Under the pieces are notes generated by a model. That model was not told the origin of the DNA. It did not search any database and saw nothing but the letters and a program-made list of their open reading frames with translations. 52,278 nt of DNA from JTS-RE9 sp964649195 (GTDB lineage: Bacteria; Planctomycetota; Phycisphaerae; Phycisphaerales; Phycisphaeraceae): positions 1 through 52,278 of the forward strand of contig CAZYPK010000018.1 of NCBI GenBank assembly GCA_964649195.1. Reading direction: 5' to 3'. The stretch's first letter is position 1. Each line of letters begins with the position of its first letter. This document shows positions 35,165 to 43,451 of the stretch, piece by piece. The position numbers and the translations under genes are program-made.

Positions 35165-35464
35165 TTACTTGTCATCCGCCGAGATCACATCCGGCCCTTT
35201 GCCCGCATGTTTCTCATAAACGCCGTCACCCGCCTTGACGTACTTCGTCAGGCCCAGTGCCGCGATGCGATCATCGGAGATGTTGGCCGCGATCGCCTGC
35301 TCCGAATCCTTGCCGCCGATGTTCGCCGCCGTGATCACGCGACGCACCGGCTGCTGACTGATCGGATGAACCCTCAGCGGCGGGTCGCTCATCTTCTGTC
35401 GATGCTCGAACCGCGCACCGGGCTGGCCGTCTTCGTGGATGAATTCGTAAACGTAAATCGGCAT
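35165..35464 (-). CDS. FmdB-like small protein without zinc-ribbon cysteines
   Basis: The protein has 99 residues. MPIYVYEFI, the DG turn, FEHRQKMSDPPL and VRRVI line up with the start, middle and end of FmdB-type zinc-ribbon proteins (usual form MPxYxYxCxxCG, QxMSDPPLxxCPxC, VxRxI). All four cysteines are replaced, so it cannot bind zinc in the usual way. The start at 35464 fits the family N-terminus. It begins 17 bases after the stop of the M16 gene, so the two are probably co-transcribed. The role is unknown. Confidence 0.65.
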   Translation of the reverse strand: MPIYVYEFIHEDGQPGARFEHRQKMSDPPLRVHPISQQPVRRVITAANIGGKDSEQAIAANISDDRIAALGLTKYVKAGDGVYEKHAGKGPDVISADDK

Positions 35465-35481
35465 GGTGAAAAGCGGAAAAT

Positions 35482-38448
35482 TCAATCCGGTTGTGCCGCC
35501 TGTTCCTTGATCACGATGATCGTCGGGTTTTGCAGATACTTTCGCGCCACCGCCTGCAACTTCGCTCCATCGACCGCCTGCACCGCGGCGAGGAACTTTT
35601 CCGATTCATCGGCGGGCAGGCCGTAAAGCTCGTTGAGTGCCGCCTCCATCGCGCGGTCGCCGTTGGACTGCTTGCCCAGGAACTCGCCGGTGAGCACCGC
35701 CGCCTTGGCGCGGGCCAGCGTGGCATCGTTCACGGTTTCGTTGCGGATGCGCTGAGCGACGCCGTTGGTGCGCTTGATGGCTTCCTCGACATCCGACGCC
35801 TTGCAGTTGAACATGAAGGCGATGTAGCCGGGGATGATGCCGGTCTGCTGGAAAGCGCCGACGGCATAGACGAGCGCGGGCGCCGAGCCGCGCAGCTCTT
35901 GATCGAGCCAGCCGACGGGGAAGTTGTTGATGACGCGCAGCATGACCTGAATCGCGGCGAAGTCTTCATCGCTTCGCTTGACGCCGGGGCCGAATCCGTA
36001 GCAGACCGCCGTGGTCTGCTTGCGTGTGGGAAACTCGAGCACGCCGCCGCCGGGGTAAGCCGCGGCAACAGGAACGAAGGAAACCGGTGCTTTTGCAGGC
36101 ATTTTCGCAAAAAGTGCTTCAGCCTTCCTTACGACTTCCTCAGGATCGACATCACCGAACACGCAGAGCACGGCCTGGTCGGCGCCCAGCGACTTCCTGT
36201 GGAACGCGGCAAGATTCTCCGGCTTGAGCGCCGAGACCACTTCCGCCCTGCCGATCGGTCGCGTCTGCCAGGCGTGATCCTTGAAGAAGCTTTCACGGAA
36301 ACGGATGCCCAGCTCGCCATCCCACGTATCAGTCTGCCTTTCGATCGCGGCAACGAGCCTGCGCTGAAGGTTGTTCCACTCCTCTTCGGGAAAGATCGGG
36401 TTGAGCGTCACATCAGCCACCAGCTCAAGCACCGTCGCCCAGTCTTCCTTGAGTGCCGACGCCTTCGTGTAATGCACGTTGTTGCCCACCGAGGTCGAAA
36501 GATCGGCACCCAGGTCCTCGATCTGCGTGGCGATCTGCTGCGCGGTGCGCGTGGTCGTACCCCTGGGCAACATCGACCAGGTCGCATTGGCGACGCCTTC
36601 GATGCCCGGATCATCGGCGAGCAGGCCGCCCATGTGGTAAAGCTCGATCGCGACGGCGGGAATCGTCGTGCTGCGGCCGACGAGCAGCTTCAGGCCGTTG
36701 GACAATGTGTAATGCTTCACCGGTTCCGTGGCGGCGGCATTCGTCGCCGCGGCGCCGTCGTTGCCGCGGGCACGGATGAGCTTGATGATCTCGCTGTTGT
36801 CGAGATTGAACGGCTGCGGTGCGAGTGTTGCGACATCGACTTCATCCTTGGGCCGCGTGAGCACCGGCGGCGGCCCGCCCACCGCAGGCGTGAGTCGCAG
36901 CATGATCGTGCGCTGCGGCACGAGGAATTTCCGCGCCGCGACCTGCAACTCCTCCGCCGTCACTTTCTGCACGGATTCAGCGTATTTCTTGAGGTAATCA
37001 GGATCGCTCATGCCGATGACATCGCGCGCCAACCGGTCGGCCATGGCCTGGGCGGTCTGTGCCGAGTAAACCACCTGCGCGATCGTCTGTCGCTTGGCGC
37101 GGGCCAGTTCCACCGCCGTCACGCCCTCCTTCCGCACCTTTTCCACCTCCGCGAGAATCGCGGCCCGCACCTTCGCAATGGCGTCATCAACTCTCTTGTG
37201 CGGGTCCTCACCTTCAACAGGCGGTGCGACGGCGACGTCGGCATCAATGCCGAAAAAGCCTTCACCCCAGGTGGCGCTGAAGTTGTATGCGCCGATCGAG
37301 TTGACCAGCCGCTGCTCATCACGCACGGTTCGCACCAGGCGCGATGATTCACCCTGTCCTAGGATCGAGCCGAGCAGATCGAGCGCGTAATCCCCCTCGG
37401 CGGCCAGGCGCGTGCCCGGCCAGGCGATGCGAACGCGCGGACGGCGGACATCCGCCGTGCCGCTTACATCGATAGGCTTCTCGATCACCGGTTCTGTCGG
37501 GAACTCCAGCTTGGGCAACTCGCCGGGCTTGGCATCCTTCCAAAGCTGGGCGATCTGCTCGATCACCTTCTCCTTCTCGATGTCGCCGGCCACGACGAAG
37601 ACCATGTTGTTGGGCACGTACATCCGCTTGTAGAAGTCGTAGATTTCATCGCGGGTGATGGAGAGAAACTCATCGAGGTAGCCGATGGTCGGATGACGGG
37701 CGGGGTGAGCCTTGTAGCGGGCCTGCTGCATCATCTTCCAGAAGATGCGGTCCGGTTCGCCCTGGCCCATTTCAAATTCGCGCTGAATGACCTGCCTTTC
37801 GCGGTCGTATTCCTCCTTGGTGATCGTGCTGTTGAGCATCCAGTCGCTGAGCAGGCCGATGGCATCGGCGGCATAGGGGCGCGTGGTGTTGATGTAATAC
37901 CACACCTGCTGCAAACTGGTGGCGGCATTGGTGCGGGCGCCGATGCGCCCGAGGATTTCGTTCGACTCCGCTTCGGTGCGGGTGGACGTCGTGCCGCCTG
38001 AGATCAGATGTTCGAGAAAATGCGAAAGACCGGCTCCGACATGCTCCTGCTCATAGATGGAGCCGGTCTTGATCCAGACCTGTGCCGAAACAACCGGTGC
38101 GGTGCGGATTTCCTGAGCGATCACGATCAGACGATTGGGCAACTCCACCATCAGACGATCCGGCTTCGATTGCAAGATGGCATACTCCTTGGTAAGCGGC
38201 GGCGCGATGCGAGGCTGAAGCGGCGCGGGATCGATCCTGGCGGATTCGTCCTTGGCGGCTGCATCCTTTGCCGCATCATCCTTCGGCTTCGCATCCTTGA
38301 TCTCACCATTCTTCTTCGGCACATCCTTCATCTCTTTCGTCGGCATCTTGTCCTTCTTTTCAGGGCCTGCGGGATCGCCCGGCTTGCAGGAGGCGAGCGT
38401 GAAACAAAGCAGCGCGATACCGACCAGTGAAGCGGGCATGAAACGCAT
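35482..38448 (-). CDS. M16-family zinc peptidase lipoprotein, two-domain
   Basis: The protein has about 988 residues when started at 38448. There the chain opens with a lipoprotein signal (MRFMPASLVGIALLCF, lipobox LASC) and AAGG lies about eight bases upstream. A Lys/Asp/Ala-rich linker (residues 25-75) precedes the first M16 half, which has the inverted zinc motif HFLEH (in LSHFLEHLISGG) and the downstream Glu in REFEMGQGEPDR. The second half (from about residue 590, YTLSNGLKLLVGRS) keeps the fold but lacks HxxEH, as is normal for the partner half. Such proteins digest peptides in a closed chamber. This one is predicted to sit on a membrane facing the periplasm. Confidence 0.92.
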   Translation of the reverse strand: MRFMPASLVGIALLCFTLASCKPGDPAGPEKKDKMPTKEMKDVPKKNGEIKDAKPKDDAAKDAAAKDESARIDPAPLQPRIAPPLTKEYAILQSKPDRLMVELPNRLIVIAQEIRTAPVVSAQVWIKTGSIYEQEHVGAGLSHFLEHLISGGTTSTRTEAESNEILGRIGARTNAATSLQQVWYYINTTRPYAADAIGLLSDWMLNSTITKEEYDRERQVIQREFEMGQGEPDRIFWKMMQQARYKAHPARHPTIGYLDEFLSITRDEIYDFYKRMYVPNNMVFVVAGDIEKEKVIEQIAQLWKDAKPGELPKLEFPTEPVIEKPIDVSGTADVRRPRVRIAWPGTRLAAEGDYALDLLGSILGQGESSRLVRTVRDEQRLVNSIGAYNFSATWGEGFFGIDADVAVAPPVEGEDPHKRVDDAIAKVRAAILAEVEKVRKEGVTAVELARAKRQTIAQVVYSAQTAQAMADRLARDVIGMSDPDYLKKYAESVQKVTAEELQVAARKFLVPQRTIMLRLTPAVGGPPPVLTRPKDEVDVATLAPQPFNLDNSEIIKLIRARGNDGAAATNAAATEPVKHYTLSNGLKLLVGRSTTIPAVAIELYHMGGLLADDPGIEGVANATWSMLPRGTTTRTAQQIATQIEDLGADLSTSVGNNVHYTKASALKEDWATVLELVADVTLNPIFPEEEWNNLQRRLVAAIERQTDTWDGELGIRFRESFFKDHAWQTRPIGRAEVVSALKPENLAAFHRKSLGADQAVLCVFGDVDPEEVVRKAEALFAKMPAKAPVSFVPVAAAYPGGGVLEFPTRKQTTAVCYGFGPGVKRSDEDFAAIQVMLRVINNFPVGWLDQELRGSAPALVYAVGAFQQTGIIPGYIAFMFNCKASDVEEAIKRTNGVAQRIRNETVNDATLARAKAAVLTGEFLGKQSNGDRAMEAALNELYGLPADESEKFLAAVQAVDGAKLQAVARKYLQNPTIIVIKEQAAQPD

Positions 38449-38574
38449 GATGCAACCTTTCAGTGAATCGCGACAAAACAACACCGCCGGAAAAAACCGT
38501 TCGTGACAGACCACGCATTTTACGCATTATGCGCCGGCATGGCACGTCAGCCCCGCTCGTTGACAGAACGATCA

Positions 38575-38596
38575 CCAAGCCGCTTGCGGCTTCGCA
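38575..38596. repeat. Family A palindrome
   Basis: CCAAGCCGCTTGCGGCTTCG lies in the 196-base gap between the M16 and GT4 genes. The core AAGCCGCTTGCGGCTT is a near-perfect palindrome. Confidence 0.8.
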
Positions 38597-38644
38597 CAGA
38601 CCGCCCCCCCATCCATCTGAAATGGCGGTTTCTCGCGAGGGGTT

Positions 38645-39772
38645 TCATCCGCGCTCACCCGCCAGTTCTTCATACAACGCCATCGTCTGATCGAGCATGT
38701 TCCGCAAAGTGAACCGCCGCTGATCGGCGGGAACGCAAGGCGAAGCGAGAAGTTCCTTCACTCTTGCATGGAGCGCCGCATGATCATCCGCCGCCACCAG
38801 CCCCTGCGGAAACACCGCCCGCAAAATCTCCCCGACCCCGCCGCGATCGTAACCCACCACCGGCACACCCATGCACAGCGGCTCCAGCACCGTGCGGCCG
38901 AACGATTCCGATTGCGTGGTGAGGGACAATATCAAAGTCGATACGGAATATATCTCCCGGATATCACTGCGATGACCGGCAAAGGTGATGTTGCTCAGCT
39001 TGTGCTGCTCAATGGCGCCGCGAAGCTCCGCTGCATACCCCTTGCGATTCTCATCCTCCCCGCCGACGATCAGGCCTTGCGCATCGCCGCCTTCCTGCGC
39101 GAGCTTCGCCATGACATCGATGAAGGTCGCGTGCCCCTTGAGCCTGGTGATCCGGCCAGGCAGCGTGATCACCGGCTTGCCGACAAGCTGCGGAAACTGC
39201 CGCCGCCATGTTTCAAGCCACTGCGAAGAAGGTTTGAATCCATAGGGAAACTCCTCCGGCTCCACGCCGCGATATATCAGCTTCATCTTTTCGCGCGGCG
39301 TCTTCACATAGTTCTCTTCTATATAGTTCTCGATCGTCTTCGATACCGCAATGACCCGCTCGCCATAGGTCATCACCGCGCTGAAACGGTTGGGTGTGTG
39401 CAGGCCGTGCACGGTGGTGACGAAGCGCGGCCGGGTGGCGACATCCATCTTTTTCCATGCGAGATAACCGATCCAGGCAGGCACGCGCGATCGGGCATGG
39501 ACGATGCTCACCTTTTCATCAATGAGAAATCGGCGAAGTTTGCCGACAAAACGCAGCGTGAGCGGCGATTTCTTTCCGATGGGCCAGGTGATGTGTTCGC
39601 CGCCCTGGGCGGTGAGTTTTTCGACGAGTCCGCCGCCGCCGGAGATGACGATGGAGCGGTGGCCGCGTTTGACCAGTTCGCCGGCGACTTCCAGCGTGCC
39701 GCGCTCCACGCCGCCCGACTCGAGCGATGGGATCAGTTGCACAATGGTCAGACGGGAAAAAGGCAAGAACAA
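38645..39772 (-). CDS. GT4-type glycosyltransferase
   Basis: The protein has 375 residues and two Rossmann-like halves. The N-terminal half has IVQLIPSLESGGVERGTLEVA, typical of GT4 enzymes that transfer sugars to lipid-linked or lipopolysaccharide acceptors. The C-terminal half has VITLPGRITRLKGHATFI, ITFAGHRSDIREIYSVSTL and the nucleotide-sugar site SESFGRTVLEPLCMGVPVVGYDRGGVGEI (read in parts), with the two Glu residues of the EX7E motif. The start is TTG at 39772, with GGAG a few bases upstream; other TTG or GTG codons nearby are possible. The next gene upstream is also a putative glycosyltransferase, so both probably build an envelope glycan. Confidence 0.9.
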   Translation of the reverse strand: MFLPFSRLTIVQLIPSLESGGVERGTLEVAGELVKRGHRSIVISGGGGLVEKLTAQGGEHITWPIGKKSPLTLRFVGKLRRFLIDEKVSIVHARSRVPAWIGYLAWKKMDVATRPRFVTTVHGLHTPNRFSAVMTYGERVIAVSKTIENYIEENYVKTPREKMKLIYRGVEPEEFPYGFKPSSQWLETWRRQFPQLVGKPVITLPGRITRLKGHATFIDVMAKLAQEGGDAQGLIVGGEDENRKGYAAELRGAIEQHKLSNITFAGHRSDIREIYSVSTLILSLTTQSESFGRTVLEPLCMGVPVVGYDRGGVGEILRAVFPQGLVAADDHAALHARVKELLASPCVPADQRRFTLRNMLDQTMALYEELAGERG

Positions 39773-39780
39773 AACTCCAT

Positions 39781-39803
39781 TTAGCCGTTCGCCTTGGCGA
39801 ACG
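39781..39803. repeat. Family B palindrome
   Basis: TTTAGCCGTTCGCCTTGGCG with AACG lies in the 63-base gap between the GT4 and ELM1-family genes. It is the inverse orientation of the copies at 20196 and 32521. Confidence 0.85.
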
Positions 39804-39835
39804 ACGAACCACCATCAACGTTCCATCAAACACAA

Positions 39836-40771
39836 TCATCGCAGAAACCGATCAAACACGATCTGCCCGCAGCGATCGGCCTCATCAATCTTCATCGATG
39901 GCGCCGGCAGTTCGCCGGTGCTGCGCCATGTTTCAAACGTCGTGATCATCCCATCCTTCACCAGTTCATCGAGTCCCGCCATCACCCTGGCGATACCCGG
40001 GCGCAGCACCCGCCCCGTCCTGCCGCGCGGCATGGCGAGCAGGCCCACCGCCGCGCCGCTGGTGAGCGATTCATACACCATCGAAACGCTGTCTTCCGTC
40101 ACCCACACGCGGCCACATTCCTTCATTCGCTCGCCGACCCAGCCCACCGGCGTCTGATCGGCGGGGACGATGGTAAGATTCGGCAGCGCGAGACTCATGA
40201 GATCATCAGCGTAGTCAGCCGGGGTTCGCCTTGAGGTGGTGAGCGTCCACTGAACCTTCGCATCATGCGTGACGATGGCGCGGACCTGCTCCGTCAAAAC
40301 CGGGGCTGACCATTCGTAATTCTTCGAAGGCCCGCCGACGAGGATCAATCCGCGCGAAGGCGATGCGCTGTTTGAGGGTTCGATGTTGTTGAGCACGCCT
40401 TTGGTGAAAATGATGTTGTCGCGCGGTTTGACTTCATCATGTTCCGGCACGATGCAGAGATCGAACCAGCGCACGGGCAGTTGCGGCGCCATCATCAGGA
40501 TGATTTTTCCGCCGCGCGATCGGCGGGCCGCCAGGGCCGCCGGGTGCGTGGCCTGACCCGCGGCGAGGATCAGCGTCGGGTCAGGCAACGCCGCACCCGG
40601 CGGAAAGCTGCCGCGCAACCAGTGCAGCAGCGAGCGCGAGCGCGGAGGCACATCAATGACATGAACATTCAGCGACGCTCTTCGGTGCAGTGATGCGATC
40701 AACCCGCGCACCTGATTCAGGTGCCCGGGCTTTCCATCGGAAAGATGCCAGATTTCAAGAGCGTTGGACAT
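39836..40771 (-). CDS. ELM1-family (DUF1022) putative glycosyltransferase
   Basis: The protein has 311 residues. It begins IWHLSDGKPGHLNQVRGLI, the hallmark of the ELM1/DUF1022 family. LILAAGQATHPAALAARR, FDLCIVPEHDEV, GGPSKNYEW and VTEDSVSMVYESLTSGAAVGLL follow, all in the expected order. Bacterial members have a GT-B-like fold and occur beside envelope polysaccharide genes. The exact reaction is not established. The downstream neighbour on the same strand is a GT4 enzyme 63 bases away. Confidence 0.85.
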   Translation of the reverse strand: MSNALEIWHLSDGKPGHLNQVRGLIASLHRRASLNVHVIDVPPRSRSLLHWLRGSFPPGAALPDPTLILAAGQATHPAALAARRSRGGKIILMMAPQLPVRWFDLCIVPEHDEVKPRDNIIFTKGVLNNIEPSNSASPSRGLILVGGPSKNYEWSAPVLTEQVRAIVTHDAKVQWTLTTSRRTPADYADDLMSLALPNLTIVPADQTPVGWVGERMKECGRVWVTEDSVSMVYESLTSGAAVGLLAMPRGRTGRVLRPGIARVMAGLDELVKDGMITTFETWRSTGELPAPSMKIDEADRCGQIVFDRFLR

Positions 40772-40842
40772 GTCCGGCTTGAGGCTCCGAGCAGGAGATT
40801 CCGGGCGAATTTTCCGTTGGCCGCGCGATTCCTGAAGTCGCG

Positions 40843-40848
40843 ATTATA
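40843..40848 (-). promoter_or_regulatory. Candidate -10 box for the ELM1-family gene
   Basis: A perfect TATAAT on the minus strand lies 71 bases upstream of the ATG. No matching -35 hexamer is seen at 16-18 bases, so this is only a candidate. Confidence 0.35.
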
Positions 40849-40929
40849 GAGCCTCGGACAGCCGAACGAATCCATCGCAGAAACCAACGGGACTTCTGAA
40901 TAACCCCCGATGTACCGTGAACCAGGGGA

Positions 40930-40952
40930 TCGCGAAGCCGCAAGCGGCTTGG
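40930..40952. repeat. Family A palindrome, inverse copy
   Basis: CGCGAAGCCGCAAGCGGCTT with GGG lies between the divergent ELM1-family gene and the aromatic attenuator promoter. Confidence 0.8.
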
Positions 40953-40987
40953 GCATGAGGTTGTTCAGGAATTCCCAGTCGTTTCAT

Positions 40988-41016
40988 TTGACACGCTCCA
41001 GAACCGGTGACATAAT
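40988..41016 (+). promoter_or_regulatory. Consensus promoter of the aromatic attenuator
   Basis: TTGACA (40988-40993), 17 bases, and CATAAT (41011-41016) match the housekeeping sigma consensus at 11 of 12 positions. This is by far the best promoter in the window. The expected start, about seven bases after the -10 box, is the A of the leader ATG at 41023. Confidence 0.85.
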
Positions 41017-41022
41017 TCCAAC

Positions 41023-41094
41023 ATGAAGTTCGCCCCCGACACCTTCGGCTTTTTTGGTTTTTACTGGCTCCAGGCCGCATTGGGGACGTTGTAA
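41023..41094 (+). CDS. Aromatic amino acid leader peptide (attenuator)
   Basis: This is a 23-codon frame with five Phe codons and the run TFGFFGFYW. Codons 13-15 (41059-41067) are Phe-Tyr-Trp, the three end products of the pathway whose first enzyme is encoded next. It starts MKFAPD and stops with TAA at 41092-41094. There is no ribosome binding site. The promoter position suggests that the mRNA begins at this AUG, so it would be translated as a leaderless message. Ribosome pausing at Phe, Tyr or Trp codons would leave 41077-41085 free to pair with the terminator's 5' arm. The sequence logic is seen; function is inferred from classical pheA and trp attenuators. Confidence 0.85.
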   Translation: MKFAPDTFGFFGFYWLQAALGTL

Positions 41095-41131
41095 CTTCAG
41101 CTTAAAAGCTCGAACCCTACGACCCCGATGC
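41077..41131 (+). promoter_or_regulatory. Predicted antiterminator pairing
   Basis: GCATTGGGG (41077-41085, inside the leader frame) can form nine pairs, one of them G-U, with CCCCGATGC (41123-41131), the 5' arm of the terminator. CCCCGA at 41034-41039 could in turn sequester 41080-41085. The three segments form the mutually exclusive structures expected of an amino acid attenuator. Confidence 0.75.
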
Positions 41132-41151
41132 GGCAAGCGTCGGGGTTTTTT
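41123..41151 (+). terminator. Intrinsic terminator of the aromatic attenuator
   Basis: CCCCGATGC (41123-41131), loop GGCAA and GCGTCGGGG (41137-41145) form a 9-bp stem with one G-U pair. A T6 tract (41146-41151) follows at once. It lies 28 bases after the leader stop and 213 bases before the DAHP synthase ATG. Confidence 0.92.
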
Positions 41152-41213
41152 GTTTTCAGAAATCAGCAGTGTGCCACCAATCGACCGACATGGAACTCCA
41201 GTGCATCTGACAG

Positions 41214-41324
41214 GAATTGCAAAATGTCCATTGCAAATTGCAAAGTGCAAAGTGCTCGAATTGCCGGCGATCGCCGTCCCTCCATTTTGCAATTTTCAAT
41301 TTGCAATGGTCATTGGCCATTGCC
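41214..41324. repeat. AATTTGCAAAG word array, inverted
   Basis: TTGCAAAATGTCCATTGCAA and following AATTGCAAAGTGC words (41217-41254) face TTTTGCAATTTTCAATTTGC and TTGCAATGGTCATTGG words (41285-41324). It lies in the transcribed leader between the terminator and the DAHP synthase gene. Confidence 0.8.
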
Positions 41325-41364
41325 ATCCACTCACTGACTTTTTCCCAACCCCAGGAGCTTCGTC

Positions 41365-42381
41365 ATGGTCATTGTCATGCAACCCGATGCCACCAAGGAA
41401 CAGGTTCAACTCGTCATCACGAGGGTACGCGAAATGGGACTCAAGGATCACGTCATCGTCGGCACCGATCTCACCGTTGTCGCGGTCATCGGCGATGATC
41501 GCAAGAAGGATCGCGGCTCACTGGAAACACTGGCGGGCGTCGATCGCGTGGTGCCCATTCTCGCGCCCTACAAAATCGCCGCCTTCGAAAGCAAGAAGAA
41601 ACGCACCGAAGTTCGCATCAGCGATCGCTGCATCATCGGCGGCAGGCATATTCCGATGATCGCCGGGCCTTGCAGCGTCGAAAGCGAAAGGCAGATCATC
41701 GAAACCGCGCACAAGGTCAAGGCCGCCGGCGCTCATGCCCTGCGCGGCGGCGCGTTCAAGCCTCGCACCAATCCATACAGCTTCCAGGGCATGGGCGAAG
41801 AAGGACTCAAGCTCCTCGCCAAGGCGCGGCAGGAAACCGGCCTCGCCGTCGTCACCGAAGTGGTCACGCCCGGTGAGGTCGAACTCGTCTCCAGCTATGC
41901 CGACTGCCTTCAGATCGGCACGCGCAACAGCCAGAACTTCAAGCTGCTCGATGCGGCTGGTCGTCAGCCCAAGCCTGTGCTGCTCAAGCGCGGCATGGCG
42001 ATGACCATCGAGGAATATCTCCAGGCCGCCGAATACATCCTCGCAGCAGGCAATCCCAATGTCATCCTCTGCGAGCGAGGCATACGCACCTTCGAGGATC
42101 ACACACGAAATACGCTCAGCCTGTCGGTCGTGCCTGAGCTTCACTTCCGCACGCACCTGCCGGTGATCGTCGATCCATCGCAAGGCACCGGCCACGCCCG
42201 GCTGGTGCCTGACATGTGCAAAGCCTCCGTCGCCTGCGGCGCCGATGGCCTGATCGTCGAGGTGCATCCCGATCCTGCGCATGCGATGACCGATGGCGCC
42301 CAGTCGATCACGCCGGAGGTGCTGGCGGAGACGATCCGCATCTGCGCGAAGCTGGCGGCGGCGGTGGATCGGAGCATGTGA
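41365..42381 (+). CDS. aroF: 3-deoxy-7-phosphoheptulonate (DAHP) synthase
   Basis: The protein has 338 residues. It condenses phosphoenolpyruvate and erythrose 4-phosphate, the first step of the shikimate pathway. An N-terminal ferredoxin-like domain of about 70 residues (MVIVMQPDATKEQVQLVITR) precedes the catalytic barrel: IAGPCSVES, LRGGAFKPRTNPYSFQG, EVVTPGEVE, LQIGTRNSQNF, PVLLKRGMAMTIEEYL, ILCERGIRTFE, VIVDPSQGTGH and GADGLIVEVHPDP. This is the AroA-beta/Thermotoga type. AGGAG lies seven bases before the ATG. Expression is predicted to depend on the Phe-Tyr-Trp leader and terminator upstream. Confidence 0.95.
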   Translation: MVIVMQPDATKEQVQLVITRVREMGLKDHVIVGTDLTVVAVIGDDRKKDRGSLETLAGVDRVVPILAPYKIAAFESKKKRTEVRISDRCIIGGRHIPMIAGPCSVESERQIIETAHKVKAAGAHALRGGAFKPRTNPYSFQGMGEEGLKLLAKARQETGLAVVTEVVTPGEVELVSSYADCLQIGTRNSQNFKLLDAAGRQPKPVLLKRGMAMTIEEYLQAAEYILAAGNPNVILCERGIRTFEDHTRNTLSLSVVPELHFRTHLPVIVDPSQGTGHARLVPDMCKASVACGADGLIVEVHPDPAHAMTDGAQSITPEVLAETIRICAKLAAAVDRSM

Positions 42382-42477
42382 ATGAAATCAAAACCAAGCC
42401 CGATGGTGAGGCTTGTGTCGCAAACCTCACTCCACCTCCCCGCGTATCATTCCACGACTACCTGCGTGAGCTTTTCC

Positions 42478-43425
42478 ATGCCAGCCGACGACAACACGAT
42501 GATCCGCACCGTTGACATGCGCGTCGATTACGACGACATGACCGCGGTGCAGGACATGAATCTTTCCATCAAGGCCGGCGAGGTGTTCGGCCTCATCGGT
42601 CCCAATGGCGCGGGCAAGACCAGCACCATCAAAGTTCTTGCGACACTCCAGCAGCCGACCTATGGCGATGTCTATATCGGCGGCCACGATGTCGCCGAGC
42701 ATGTCAACGAGGTGCATAAAATCCTGGGCTACATGCCGGACTTCGCGCCGGTTTATGAAGACCTGAAAGTCTGGGAGTTTCTCGACCTTTTTGCCGCGTC
42801 CTATTTCGTCACCGCCTCGCGGCGGCGCGAGCGCATCGATGAACTGCTGCGCGAGGTCGATCTCTTCGCCAAGCGCGACGCCGCATCAGGCGGCCTGTCG
42901 CGCGGCATGAAGCAGCGGCTCTGCCTGGCCAAGACCATGCTTCACGATCCGATGGTGCTGCTGCTCGATGAGCCGGCCAGCGGCATCGATCCGCTGGGCC
43001 GCATCCAGATGCGCGAAACGCTGCGCAGGCTTTCGAAGCAGGGCAAGACGGTGCTGATCTCCTCGCACATCCTCACGGAGATGAGCGACTTCTGCACCTC
43101 CATCGGCATCATGGAAAAAGGCCGGATGGTCCTGCATGGCCGGGTCGATGAGATCATCGGGCAGATGTCCGCCAAGGCGAAGCTGATCGTCGAAGTCGTG
43201 GAGGTACACGAGCAGGCGGTGCGGCTCACGCTCAATCAGCCGGGCGTGCTCGACGCCATCGCCACCGATCACCGCCTGGAAATCTCCTTCACCGGCAGCG
43301 ACGAGGAGGCCAGCCAGCTTCTGGCCATCCTCGTGAGCGAGCGCGTGAAGGTGAAGGCGTTCTACAAACGCAGGATGAACGTGGAAGACATCCTGCTCAA
43401 CGTCGGGGCGCGGGAAGTGTCGTGA
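42478..43425 (+). CDS. ABC transporter ATP-binding protein, ABC-2 export type
   Basis: The protein has about 315 residues. It carries Walker A GPNGAGKTST, Q-loop LGYMPDFAPVYEDLKVWEFL, signature LSRGMKQRL, Walker B MVLLLDEPASGIDP and the H-loop ISSH. The C-terminal 90 residues resemble the extension of ABC-2 exporter ATPases. No membrane partner is adjacent: aroF lies 96 bases upstream and a repeat plus glyQS lie downstream. I chose 42478 because homology starts there. An in-frame start at 42382 would add residues encoded by a family C repeat fragment. The substrate is unknown. Confidence 0.9.
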   Translation: MPADDNTMIRTVDMRVDYDDMTAVQDMNLSIKAGEVFGLIGPNGAGKTSTIKVLATLQQPTYGDVYIGGHDVAEHVNEVHKILGYMPDFAPVYEDLKVWEFLDLFAASYFVTASRRRERIDELLREVDLFAKRDAASGGLSRGMKQRLCLAKTMLHDPMVLLLDEPASGIDPLGRIQMRETLRRLSKQGKTVLISSHILTEMSDFCTSIGIMEKGRMVLHGRVDEIIGQMSAKAKLIVEVVEVHEQAVRLTLNQPGVLDAIATDHRLEISFTGSDEEASQLLAILVSERVKVKAFYKRRMNVEDILLNVGAREVS

Positions 43426-43451
43426 GTGCGCGGGCAGGATGAACGGTTTTT

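Noticed and set aside
38560..38565. TTGACA on the plus strand as a promoter
   Set aside because: Genes on both sides run on the minus strand, and no -10 box follows at a suitable distance.
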